Position numbers and translations under genes: made by a program. Shown piece by piece: positions 1 to 9,972 of a DNA stretch of 64,000 nucleotides. The stretch spans positions 186,001 through 250,000 of the forward strand of contig NW_024881981.1 of assembly GCF_019059575.1 (NCBI RefSeq), in the 5' to 3' direction. A model generated the notes under the pieces. The model had not been told where the DNA came from. It saw only the letters and a program-made list of their open reading frames with translations, and did not search any database. The stretch is from Amphibalanus amphitrite (Eukaryota > Arthropoda > Thecostraca > Balanomorpha > Balanidae). Within the stretch, counting starts at the first letter, position 1, and each line of letters starts with the position of its first letter.

Positions 1-718
1 CTCAATGGAGGGAGGGGGTTGCAATGAGGTTTCAAGTAAAAGTTGTCTTATCTGTTAAAATCGCTTTTAAAAAATATTTTCCATCTTTGACGACTTGCAT
101 GCCCAATTATCACCTTCAGCGGTCCGAGTATCATTCAATCTACTTATCGTAATAAAACCGTATGTTACGTTGATCCCTAAAACATCGATGTTTCTTGGGC
201 TATCGTCTCATTGTCACTGCCGCCTCAGCCTTTGTGTTCTTCTACCCACGGTTTGCTTTTTTAGCTTCGTTTATCCGATAGGCATGCATATCTATGAAAG
301 GAGGAATTATCTCGAGAACGATAAACACAGAACACTCCCAGTGCGGGCGGATGACAAACACTGGGATCAATCGGTATCAGTCGCAAATGTTGATAAAGGA
401 ATGACATCGCAGACGTAAATCGTTAAATATAAAAGGCGTCAAGGTTCGGCCGTACTGCAAGATCTTTGTCAGAATCCAATTCGGAAAAAAGGTTTAAAAA
501 AAAACGAAATGGCAGAACAATAGGTATGTAGTATGTACTGCTAAATGACCATTCAAAGGAAACCAATTTCTCGAAAAATACCTTTCTGCCGAAATCGAGT
601 CAGTTCAAGAAAGTAAACAACAACAGAAAAGTGACTGAACCAATGTTTTCCCCAAATTTAAATCAGTACCGCCCGCAAGCATTACATCTTAGACCATCCA
701 AAGCCTAGAGCTCCTCAC
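1..718. other. Intergenic or intronic sequence, no gene seen
   Basis: AT-rich sequence with no recognisable coding exon on either strand. It lies downstream, on the minus strand, of the SPCA-like exon at 719-928, so it is probably the first part of that gene's next intron. I looked for the expected continuation of the ATPase (first membrane segments) and did not find it. Confidence 0.5.
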
Positions 719-928
719 CTGTTCGAGGTACTTTTTCCAGAGCGGGTCGGCGTCTTTGACCTCGAAGCTGTTGGTGCCGTAGACCTTTTGTCGGACGCCG
801 GCCTCTGCCCAGCTGAGGCCGTGCTGCGGGTCGACGCGCAGCCGCTCGGCCACCGCCTCGTGTGTGAGCGCGGCCGCCTCGGCGGTGCGCATCCACATGA
901 TGTCGGCGTCCAGCTGCTGCAGCCACAT
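719..928 (-). CDS. ATP2C1: SPCA-type Golgi Ca2+/Mn2+-transporting P-type ATPase, N-terminal exon (partial)
   Basis: This exon encodes the cytosolic N-terminal region of a secretory-pathway calcium ATPase, which pumps Ca2+ and Mn2+ into the Golgi. From the ATG at 928 it reads 70 codons in frame and ends at a clean splice donor (CAG|GTGAGG, donor at 718-717). The diagnostic part is the end, with a GLSWAEA stretch followed by DPLWKKYLEQ; the PLWKKY motif just before the first membrane segment is typical of SPCA proteins. The upstream part up to about 1240 is also open but GC-rich and unlike the family, so I start at the ATG. The exon could instead begin at an internal acceptor. The rest of the pump (membrane segments, phosphorylation domain) is not in the window and must lie to the left. 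The family call is firm; the paralogue and exact start are inferred. Confidence 0.75.
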
Positions 929-1588
929 GGCGGGGCGCGGCCCGGGCGCGGTCAGCACGAGCGGCGCCGGGGAGGGGGCAGAGCGCGGCCGGCCGGCGAC
1001 ACTCACACACTGGCGGCGCGGCACGACACGGCGCGCGCCGCCGCACTGGCCCAGCGGACCCGGACAAAGATCACTGGCCAACGCACCGATAACTGCCCCC
1101 CGACAGCACCGCCGGCCGCTCACTGCGCCTCCGGAACGACGTGAGACCAGATCTGGGTCGACGGGAACGCTATACCAAAACTTGGGTAGGCATGCCTGAC
1201 ACGCAATGTTATGGTGATGCTCAGTACAAGGCATGCGCATTGCACAAAGTATACAAATCTATGCTGAGTTGAGAAAAACAAGTTGCAAGCTTGAGTTATT
1301 TTAAGATGTCATCACCTCGCACTTAAAAGGCAAAATAATGTATTGTGTATATACCTATCAATCATAACACAAGACTTCCTTTTTTATCACCATTTACCTT
1401 ACCATTTGCCATAATTCATGAGACTTACCTACTTCAGCTTTTAAGGCAAAGCTTTCAAAGCTAGTAATACAGCCACATATATACCTATCTATGCTTACAT
1501 ACAAAACTTCAAACATTCTCTGTCAGCAAAGAGCCTCTGTGTTTATCCGTGTTTGTTTGGCGCAGTGGTGTTTCTGCTCTCGCCTGCA
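929..1588. other. Sequence upstream of the SPCA exon, no further gene seen
   Basis: The first 300 bases are very GC-rich and open in several frames, probably CpG-rich composition around a 5' exon or promoter. From about 1200 it becomes AT-rich. I see no convincing second exon, TATA box or repeat. Confidence 0.4.
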
Positions 1589-1774
1589 GGGCCCTGCTTT
1601 ACGGCACGGCGCTACAGTGCGCTATGCGTATCGTGGTGTTGAGTTTCCATGGAAACATCAACACAGTCAGACGCTCTAACATGGGAGAGCGCCCGAGTTT
1701 GTTGATGTTTCCATAGAAATCCAGTACCATGATGCCGCCAGCGTGCTGTAGCGTCGTTTTGTGAAACAGGGCCC
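1589..1774. mobile_element. Palindromic MITE-like element with GGGCCCTG ends
   Basis: The two halves are inverted copies of each other at roughly 75% by eye. Both ends carry GGGCCCTG followed by a TTTAC/TTTCAC motif, then GCTACAG. The best-conserved part, around ATGGAAACATCAACA, flanks the centre near 1680. Such a nearly complete palindrome of about 186 bp looks like a foldback-type MITE. A convincing target-site duplication was not found, so the superfamily is not assigned. A GGGCCCTGTTTCAC motif recurs at 5062-5075. Confidence 0.5.
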
Positions 1775-3532
1775 AGGTCAAACAGTTCAGAGGCGGCGGC
1801 CGAAAGGCAAAGCTACGCACCGCCAAAGTGACGTCACACACTGTCGTCCTTGTTTGTTTGTTACCTACGTACGCAGTCCCAGCTGAAATATCCCGAAAAG
1901 TGTAGCATTCGACGTGGCTGATGTGATCATTTTTGACGAAGTTATTTACCAAAAATCGGATCCCTACTTTTGGACCTTTGACCTGTCCTCAGAGGTCCTC
2001 AGTTGACCTGAGATTTAAATTGGGCACCAAGGCGCTGCGTCGACGACACGGTTTTTTCACGAAGCTCTTGCTCAACAAGGGGCGATCCCAAGGGCGCGGG
2101 GCTGCCACCCACCGCTGCGAGCCACGGCTATTCTGAGTGGAAACCGGTCGGTCAGGCCAGGGTAAGAACTTATGAGAAGTAAAGTAAAGTGACATTCCCA
2201 GCTCTCGTAGTTCATAAACTCCTGAACCAAATAGTTTAAATCTCAGTTCGGGTTTTAAACATTAAATCGGCGGTGGTAACTTTGTGAGCCTGTTCAATCC
2301 TCGCTAGTCCATCATCTGATTTTTGTGAGAGCTGAGAATGTTAAATATATGAAAGCAAAACAAATTTCTGAGATAAGAGGACATCCTAGCATACCTCTAG
2401 CGAGAGGATACGTATTCGAGTTCATAGAAAAAAAAACCGGTCGGTCTTTTCGCATGTTTCCTACGTTTCGTTCGGTCAGGCCTTCTCCCAGCTTCGTAAA
2501 TCTCGGACGTTCCAGAGATACTTTTGCTCCTGAGAGCACTGCGAGCTGTTGCGATGAAAAGCTAGAAGAGGCATAACGATGTCTCTCCTGTTATACCACT
2601 GCAACAGCCGGCACTTTCTAAGTGGCCCGCCTCCAGTGACTGTGGGGGTCTCCGACACGACAGTCTGCCTCCGCTGGAGCCGGGTTACCTGACCTTCTAG
2701 TGCGCCCGGTCCGGTGACAACTCGACCTCTCCATTCACCTCCGATAACCCAACAAAGGTCGGTGCAAGGTGCTCGGGGGTAACGCCTGAGTCGATCAGAG
2801 TCCTGAGCCGATCTCGCCATAGGTAGTTCAAACCGAGTCTGAATGACAGACCGCAGAAGCTGCGAGTTGCGACCCTTTCCAAATGGCCCATCAACAATGG
2901 CTCGTCTGAATAAGCTGGTCTATCCGCTCACTATGCGTCACATTAATGCATTGGTGATTGGAGAGTGATGCATCGGTATGTGTCGAGCAGTGTATGGAAG
3001 AAATAGGTGCTAGAGAGGTCGACAGGCATAGCAACCACCTGAATATTAGTTTCATTAGTGCAAAATTAGGCATATCAATGTGACATGCACTGCTAGTAGC
3101 GACTTAGCCAACCGCCCCGGGCCTGTTCAAGTGCCCTATGCCATAATGTGTGGCGCCACCTCTTTTTCGCAAACGGCAACTCAGGGGATATACAACGAAC
3201 CCCTAAGCCGCGTCGTTGAAGGTGGTGTCGTTAAGCATGAAAGTGATGACCGGGCGCAGGATAAGCTCTCATTGCGAACAACGCAGCATGTCACGGGTCA
3301 GGGAGAACGAATTGGCACTGACCGTCAGCGCCGTCTTCAGGCGACACCGTGTAACGGGCACTGCCACCTAGCGGTGAAACTGGCACCTGGCCGCATCGGT
3401 CTCGTCAATCGTCCCTATGATGACAAAAGTTCGTGCCGCGAAAGAACCCAGCCTAGCCTGACCTGGCCTGGCATAAAATGAACTATTGTATTGCATTGCA
3501 TTGTCCTAAAACCTAACGACCTATCATACATG
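1775..3532. other. Intergenic sequence, no gene seen
   Basis: Open frames here are short, have no recognisable domains and overlap on both strands. The stretch 3080-3480 is more GC-balanced and could be an old repeat, but no boundaries or inverted ends were visible. Confidence 0.4.
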
Positions 3533-4185
3533 CAGAGTTGGCCTACGTTACGTTATTTTGAAGTTTTCGGTAACCCGTAGCTGTCAGTACCGTTTCGTAG
3601 CGTAATTGGGATGTTTCGGTAGCGTAGTACGGAAAATAATAGAGTAACGTAGGAACTACGAAATGGATTCCGTAGCAATTACAGGTCAGCTGTATTTGTA
3701 TAAGGTACATATTTTTTTCAGTTTACTCATATCGTCACCAGACCTCCGGCCGTTTACACGGATGTGAGACGCCTGCTATATGAATACCACTGAGTCTTTC
3801 TTCCGGCCGGACCGACACCGAGGATTTCCCACAGGTGAGTCCCATGGAATTCCGGAGTTCTATAGCCTTGGGAATTCCCTGTCGGAAGTCCAGGGCATCT
3901 AGCGAGTAGCGCGTAGGCACCGCCGCACCGACGATGCTGCAAAGCGGGCGATCAATTGTGCGCAGTATTTGGCTTACTAGAGACTAACCGTTTCCACTGG
4001 GTAGTGGATGATGACATGTTGCATAACGTAGTACGATAAAACAATTTGCTGCGTTAATTAACAAATACCGTAATTCAGTAACGTAGCAATATATAACGTA
4101 TCGTAATTCGGTATCGTAGTTTTGGCCAAAAAAGCAAACGTAGCGTAACGTAGTGCGTAACGTAGCGTAGCGCAGGCCAACTCTG
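3533..4185. mobile_element. Non-autonomous hAT-type DNA transposon (653 bp)
   Basis: The ends are inverted copies of CAGAGTTGGCCTRCG, and the element is flanked by a perfect 8-bp duplication CATACATG (3525-3532 and 4186-4193). An 8-bp duplication with CAG-starting ends is the hAT signature. Subterminal regions are packed with short variants of CGTAACGTAG on both sides, as expected for hAT transposase binding sites. No transposase reading frame is present, so it depends on an autonomous relative. Confidence 0.85.
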
Positions 4186-4193
4186 CATACATG

Positions 4194-5359
4194 TATATAT
4201 TATATGTGCTCTTGTCCCTACGTACTTAATGACCTACGAACATTTAAATACCCACGCAATTTTGTACTAAGTACCATGTCATTCATGGTATCTATGCAAG
4301 TACATTTGTCATACGAACATTTGCGACGCGACTTTTCGGCCGCAACTTTCAATTGCCAGCGACTGGAAAATAGTCATTCGCCATAGAGCGTAATGTTAAA
4401 ACGGGCCCATCGAGCCGATTCCGCTGAGTCAATCTGCAATAGTAAGGTAGAAAGGCAGGTGGGCCACTGGAAAGCTCTGCGCAGGCTACCTTGACGAAAT
4501 GCCTTGATTCAGCATATTGAATTCATTCCGTATGACGTATCGTTGACCTGAGCGCATCTGAACTATGCTATTGCTGCACGGGCCCTAACAGCCCTCATGT
4601 ATGGTCTTCTCAGTGGGAAGTGGGAACCCTTCACAAGCACTCCTTGGAACTTTACACCCTGTATCAGAAATATCTCACAGTGCAACAAGTAGAAGTAGCT
4701 GGAACCAAGGCCCCAGTACCTATTGGCTATCAATAGGTGCTGGACTATTGGTTATTATTATTATATTATTGGCTATTATTGGCTATTGGCAGTGCCCAAG
4801 TGAGCTCTCATCAAGTAAGGTTGGTACCTTACTGGAAGATTTCCTAGCTACCTTTATGGCCAATACCTCCTGACCTAGTCACACTGCATAAGCAATGTGA
4901 ACAGAAAAACTTTAGGCAAAGGGATGCCTCAACAATAAGATAGGTCACAATGTTGCCTGAACAGTACACACTAATCAACCAACAAGACAAGGCCTGTAGG
5001 CGCAAAGGAAAGTGCTGCACTAAGCTCTTGATGAGCACTTCATTTCATTCATATTTATTATGGGCCCTGTTTCACACCCAGCAGAATGTTCTACCAGGTG
5101 CGACAACACCTCTCTGGTCACATCGCAGACCTAGGATGGCAAAATATTTTGTGAAACACTGACAAAATATTCTACTGAGCAGCATAGCACGACAATCACT
5201 ATTGATCCAAAATGATTTCACACAAAGACTGCTAGAATGCAATGCACCTACTAAACACACTTATTGACTCGTGTTTCTCAAACATACTGTGGGGTGGCAA
5301 ATCCCCAATTCATGCCATTGCATCTCCAATTACATCCCAGCAAGGAAGATACATGAAAC
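4194..5359. other. Intergenic sequence with a solitary GGGCCCTGTTTCAC motif
   Basis: No gene seen. At 5062-5075 the motif GGGCCCTGTTTCAC matches the end of the palindromic element at 1589-1774, and an inverted TTTTGTGAAACA follows at about 5147-5158, so a decayed family member may be present. A short run of TTATTA/TTGGCTA simple sequence lies at about 4725-4795. Confidence 0.35.
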
Positions 5360-5392
5360 CATAGACCTCTGTACACCGTCCAGAGGTCTATG
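5360..5392. repeat. Perfect 12-bp-stem hairpin
   Basis: CATAGACCTCTG is followed after nine bases by its exact reverse complement. There is no U-tract or gene beside it, so no function is assigned. Confidence 0.6.
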
Positions 5393-5871
5393 ATGAAACA
5401 AATTCAGTCACTTGGTACACCACATTGAGAAGCAAAGCAATCGCCATCACAGAAATCTGTCAGGCCATTCTGCTGCACAATATTCTGCCATGACATCACA
5501 ATTCCATTCAGAAGCTCTGCTCTGCTCTGCCCAACGATGCCTTCTGCTCATGCGTCATGGAATAATACTCCAGCACAATTCACAGTGAAACAGGCCTAAG
5601 GACACTTCTCTTTAAGGCACTTACCTCAAGGACTCAAGTAGGTAGATCAAATGAGCCTTGGCTCAAGGCTCAAAAGCAAACCAATCTTCAGGCAAATAAT
5701 CAATTTGCATGAAATCTTTTCTCAGATGACCTAAAACAATAACAAATTCAAATCAAAATGTGAGAGTACAATAAAACAAAGCAAAGCAAACTGCTATGAA
5801 TTGGCTTAAGACGTTTGAAATGTTAGAAAGATTAAGATGTTCACTGGAGCCTGAGCAAGAGCCTAAAAGCC

Positions 5872-6460
5872 AAGCTACACTATGCGTGATCGTCCGGGAA
5901 ATTACATGCGTGATCTGAGCTTTTGCGGGTTATGCAGAAAATCGGTACGCACATGAAGTTCAGCTGATAGGAAATACACAGGGTCGGCTACACTGGGGTC
6001 ACAAAGATTCATTCAAGGAAATCCCAGACGTTCAGTACAGGAAATGGCGGATAGTCAGGACAGTCCGGATGTTCCGTACCAATATAAAGTTTAGAGCTAC
6101 AAACGTTTTTGCAGAATCTGCGAGATTGCGTGATATCATATGAGACAGTTGTTCACGCACTTGGTGCCGGTAGCGCACAGTATGAATCCAAGTGACACAA
6201 TTAATTATTGTTTCTTTAATTTTCATGTGTTGATGTTTAGTTAACAAAACAAGTTATTTATGGATTAAATAATATAGAAAATGGCAAGCTTAAGCGTTTG
6301 TTACAAAACCATCAATTGGTTGTTATTATTGCGTAACGTACAATAATACACGAAAATTCTGGAAAATCGCAAACACCGATGTCAAGGGAGTCTCGCAATC
6401 ACAGGTCTGGACTGCAGATTACGCACATAATTTCCTGGACGATCAATGATAGTGTAGCTT
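5872..6460. mobile_element. MITE-like element with about 45-bp inverted ends
   Basis: The left end starts AAGCTACACTAT, and the right end is its inverted copy (AGTGTAGCTT at 6451-6460). Similarity continues inward through TGATCGTCC, GGAAATTA and TGCG for about 45 bp with a few mismatches. No transposase is encoded in the 589 bp. The duplicated target is not clear, so the superfamily is open. Confidence 0.6.
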
Positions 6461-6591
6461 AACCGCATAATCTTGAGTCAGTCATGTCAGTTGCTGATGT
6501 CGAAGCGTTTCGTGTACACATACATGTTCACCTTTTTTAGCATATTTAAGCCAAAATCCTAATAAATTGCCTAACAATCAATCTAAGTATT

Positions 6592-6659
6592 TAGGGGCCG
6601 TCGATCCCTGCTGAATCCCTGCTGAACCCCTGCTGAATCCCTGCTAACTTCCGTTACAT
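6592..6659 (+). repeat. Isolated end fragment of the giant foldback family
   Basis: These bases match the outermost 68 bp of the right end of the giant element at 25324-25391, including four 11-bp tandem units of the type CCCTGCTGAAT and the terminal CCGTTACAT. The rest of an element is missing, so this is a truncated or excised copy of the same family. Confidence 0.8.
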
Positions 6660-7776
6660 GCATAATTGAGGAGTATCATTTCAATAAAAATTTCAAAGGT
6701 AAAATGCAATTATTCCACAAAATAGCATATTACCTACTCACCGCTCCGTTTTGTCGTAGCCCAACCGCATTGGCCGCAAGCTATCATATTATCAAGGATG
6801 AATAAAATATTTAGGGTTTCCGTTTCACAAACGCTTTATCAAATGACGTCATTAAAAGAAAAAATTGTTTTTTAGATTAAATGTAGGTAAAACTATTATA
6901 CAAAAATGGAAATTAATGCATAGAGTTCAGAAATTGCTAATTTTAAATATATTTTGAACTTTAATAAAAAATGTTCAAACTACAAAAACAAACATGCTGC
7001 CTTGCATGCTGCGGAATAAGCATGTTGTTAGCAAGGCCTTGATGTTAGCAGACAACAATAAATCATTTCATTCAAGAAGGCCCTAAATACCAACTAAATA
7101 CAATCATTTATCTCACTTGTGTCACCAAAGCTGATAGGCCAAGCCAAGACCGTATTTTAGGGTTGTCACCAAGGCCATCTATAGATTGGTTGTCACTAAT
7201 TGTTTCACCAAGACAGTTTTGGACAAGTTTTGGACAAGGTCTTGGTTTTGGATTCCTTCGGACATATATTTCTTTCAAGTTATTATCTTTTTCAGTCTTT
7301 TCTACCGTGTTGCGGTCAGACGATAATGATAACACCACGCCGCTGATATGTATCGCTCAATATTTGTTCTGCAGGTAAGTCGGGAAGACAAATAATTAGA
7401 AAGATACTCAGTCTGGGATTTTGTTTGGAGGCCTGGAGGGTCGGCCGATCTAGATACCTAGAAGAAACCGAATATCGCAGTAGCGGCGGAACACCTTCTT
7501 TTTCCTTCACCGCGGAACAGGACCAAAAGTCTGGGACACTGCCGACTTTTGGTCCCATTCTTTCCATGCAACGCCCATAGGGCTAATGTTAAAATGCCCA
7601 AATCAAAGGGGGGCATGGTGCCCCGGTGCCCTCACCGTTCCGCCGCCTATGGAATATCGAACATGGCGGCCTGACTACACACGTATTCTTTCCTTTTGCG
7701 CAACTTACGACTCAGGGCGACACAGCTCCGATTTCTGGTCTAGAGGACATCTAGTCATCTATCTTCTGGTCTGGCC
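6660..7776. other. AT-rich intergenic sequence, no gene seen
   Basis: Open frames at about 7100-7570 overlap on both strands and show no domain. CCAAGAC/TTGGACAAG-type motifs recur around 7130-7240 without clear element boundaries. Confidence 0.35.
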
Positions 7777-8412
7777 CAGGGTTGCCAGATCCAGAATGGT
7801 CCTTATCGCCAAATTCGCCCCTCGAATTTCGCCAAAATTCGCCAAATAGGATGCGCTGTATAAGCATACGTAGCAGCGCAAGTTGGCGTTCGTGTAACCT
7901 ATCTCGTTTCTCATATTCATCTACATAACAGCGTACCTTAACCAGCGCCAAATAAAATAGCAAAGGCAGAGGTGGGGATCTCGGGGGGGGGGGCAGGACC
8001 CCCCCTGAAAACGAATTACTGCTATGTAAGTCAATGGTACTGCATCCAGCCCGCCTCCATCTGCCCGGCATGGACCCCCCCCCCCCTGACATTTTGACAG
8101 ATCTCCACCCCTGAGCAAAGGTCGTGCGAGATGTGGTTCAGAAGATATTTTCATCAGGAAGATTTTATATTTTAGTGCCTAATATGAAACGTCGGAAGGT
8201 TAAATTAATCAGATTACGAAATATTTCGTAACGATGTTTTTCGCTTTGTTTTGTTTATTTTTTTTTAAATAATATTCGGTTATTTGGAGGCGAACTCGGA
8301 AATTCGCCAATATTTGACGTTTTATCGCCTATCGCCAAACGCCGTGCTTCTATCGCCAATGACTTCCAAAATTCGCCAAATTGGCGACATATCGCCAAGT
8401 CTGGCAACCCTG
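7777..8412. mobile_element. hAT-type DNA transposon, non-autonomous, host of a nested hAT
   Basis: The ends are inverted copies of CAGGGTTGCCAGA, a classic hAT-like terminus. Flanks are near-duplicated: GTCTGGCC before (7769-7776) and GTCTGGGT then GTCTGGCC just after. Subterminal regions are rich in TCGCCAAAT-like repeats on both sides. A second hAT element (7967-8113) is inserted inside. No transposase frame is present. Confidence 0.75.
7967..8113. mobile_element. Small hAT MITE (147 bp) nested in a larger hAT
   Basis: The ends are CAGAGGTGGGGATCT and, inverted, CAGGGGTGGAGATCT. A perfect 8-bp duplication AGCAAAGG flanks it (7959-7966 and 8114-8121). The interior has a long G run near one end and a C run near the other. 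It inserted after the surrounding element at 7777-8412. Confidence 0.88.
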
Positions 8413-8824
8413 GTCTGGGTCTGGCCCGGCCTGGTCAGCGCGTCTCCCGGCGATACTTCAGTTTTTTACATTGAGGTAGCACAATTTTGATGATGCTTCA
8501 CTGTTTCTCCTTGGTCAATTACATAAAAAACAGCTTCAAAACACTTTGATTCGCAACATTTACCGAAATATAATAAAGAAACCACCCTATCGTCAGCACG
8601 CTACGTCAACTGCCACGACGCAAAATGGCGACGCTGTTTTGCCTCTGATGCGCCAGATATGTAACCTTAAGTAATTGGATACGACTACTAAATACAATAT
8701 GCCGATAATAGACTATTTTCCTCCTAGGGGACACTGGGAAATCGGGGTTTTCGGGTGAAGGTGATTGAGAAACGTGTTTGCTAGCGACGCGAACCAATGA
8801 TGTGGCCTTGGCCACAAATAGGGG

Positions 8825-8963
8825 ATATCTTAGGTAAGGGTAAATGGAAAAATGTTAGGTTAAAGAGTTCTGGAATTGTCTCCAGGCCGGCCGAAGGCCG
8901 GCCTGGAGCCTATTCCAGAACTCTTTAACCTAACATTTTTCCATTTACCCTTACCTAAGATAT
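8825..8963. repeat. Near-perfect 139-nt hairpin
   Basis: A 52-bp perfect outer stem (8825-8876 with 8912-8963) is followed by a 4x4 internal loop, a 12-bp perfect GC-rich inner stem (8881-8892 with 8896-8907) and a GAA loop. Such perfection implies recent origin or maintenance. It resembles a small foldback element or a long microRNA/siRNA precursor, but nothing shows it is transcribed. Confidence 0.9.
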
Positions 8964-9004
8964 ACTCCTTTTCGTCCCTAGCGCACAAACCCCTGGAAAC
9001 GTGG

Positions 9005-9151
9005 TAGGTTAGGTTAGGTTAGGTTAGGTTAGGTTAGGTTAGGTTAGGTTAGGTTAGGTTAGGTTAGGTTAGGTTAGGTTAGGTTAGGTTAGGTAAGGTT
9101 AGGTTAGGTTAGGTTAGGTTAGGTTAGGTTAGGTTAGGTTAGGTTAGGTTA
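9005..9151 (+). repeat. Interstitial telomeric (TTAGG)n array
   Basis: About 29 tandem units of the arthropod telomere pentamer, with one GGTAA variant near 9094. It lies between the arms of the composite inverted repeat, so it is internal and not a chromosome end. Confidence 0.95.
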
Positions 9152-9972
9152 TATTTGGTTTGAATCTAACCCCCCCTCCCCCACCCAAAAACCCCGATTT
9201 CCCAGTGTCCCCTAGGATGAAAATAGTTCTTGTTTCAGGATATTGTATTTAGTAGTCGCATCCAATTCTTTTAAATTACATATCTGGCGCATCAGAGGCA
9301 AAAAAATGTCGCCATTTTGCGTCTCTGCAGTGTGTGCGTAGCGCATCAAAGGTGGGGTGATTTCTTTATTATATTTCGGTAAGTGGTGCGAACTTAAGTG
9401 TTTTGAAACTGTTTTTGATGTAATTGGCCATCGAGAAGGAGAAACGATCATCAAAATTGTGTTTCTTTAATGTAAAAAACTGAAGTTTTACCAGTCTCCC
9501 GTCTCCTGCCTCCGCCGGGCTCTGGCCCTGTAATTAATTGGACCCCTGAAGTCCGGATGTAACGGAAGTTAGCAGGGATTCAGCAGGGGTTCAGCAGGGA
9601 TTCAGCAGGGATCGACGGCCCCTACGATTTCGCTGAATTTTGGTGGAGAGGTGCAGAATGGTGTCCTCTATCGAAAATCCTAGTGCCAAAATGCGGGGAA
9701 TCCATCAGGGGGGCCACAAATCCCAAAAAACAGTATGCCCTCAGGGCACAATCGACGAACTTTGAAAACCCTACTTCTAGCCGTCAAAACAGCTAAAAAT
9801 GCACGTCATTCGAAAGAGGACAAAATTTTACGTGCAACGGTAACAAATTTAGGGGGCTAGCGCCCCCCTGAACCGAACAAAACAGCTTCAAATATATCGG
9901 CCCGGGAGTATGCCCTCGGGGCATAAATAAACGTTTTCAACAATTTCAGGCCTATAACATCGACAAAATCCA

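Larger units (their letters stand above)
8413..9535. repeat. Composite inverted repeat enclosing a long hairpin and a TTAGG array
   Basis: The left arm (about 8445-8760) and right arm (about 9183-9500) are inverted copies at roughly 80% by eye; they share AATATAATAAAGAAA, GACGCAAAATGG and ACACTGGGAAATCGGGGTTTT. Weaker GC-rich similarity continues to the outer ends. The roughly 0.4-kb centre holds a near-perfect 139-nt hairpin and a TTAGG array, listed separately. There is no reading frame of note. It may be a non-autonomous DNA transposon that carries telomere-type repeats; no clean target duplication was found. Confidence 0.75.

Noticed and set aside
9005-9151. Chromosome end or telomere
   Set aside because: Genes and elements continue on both sides and the array lies between inverted arms, so it is interstitial.
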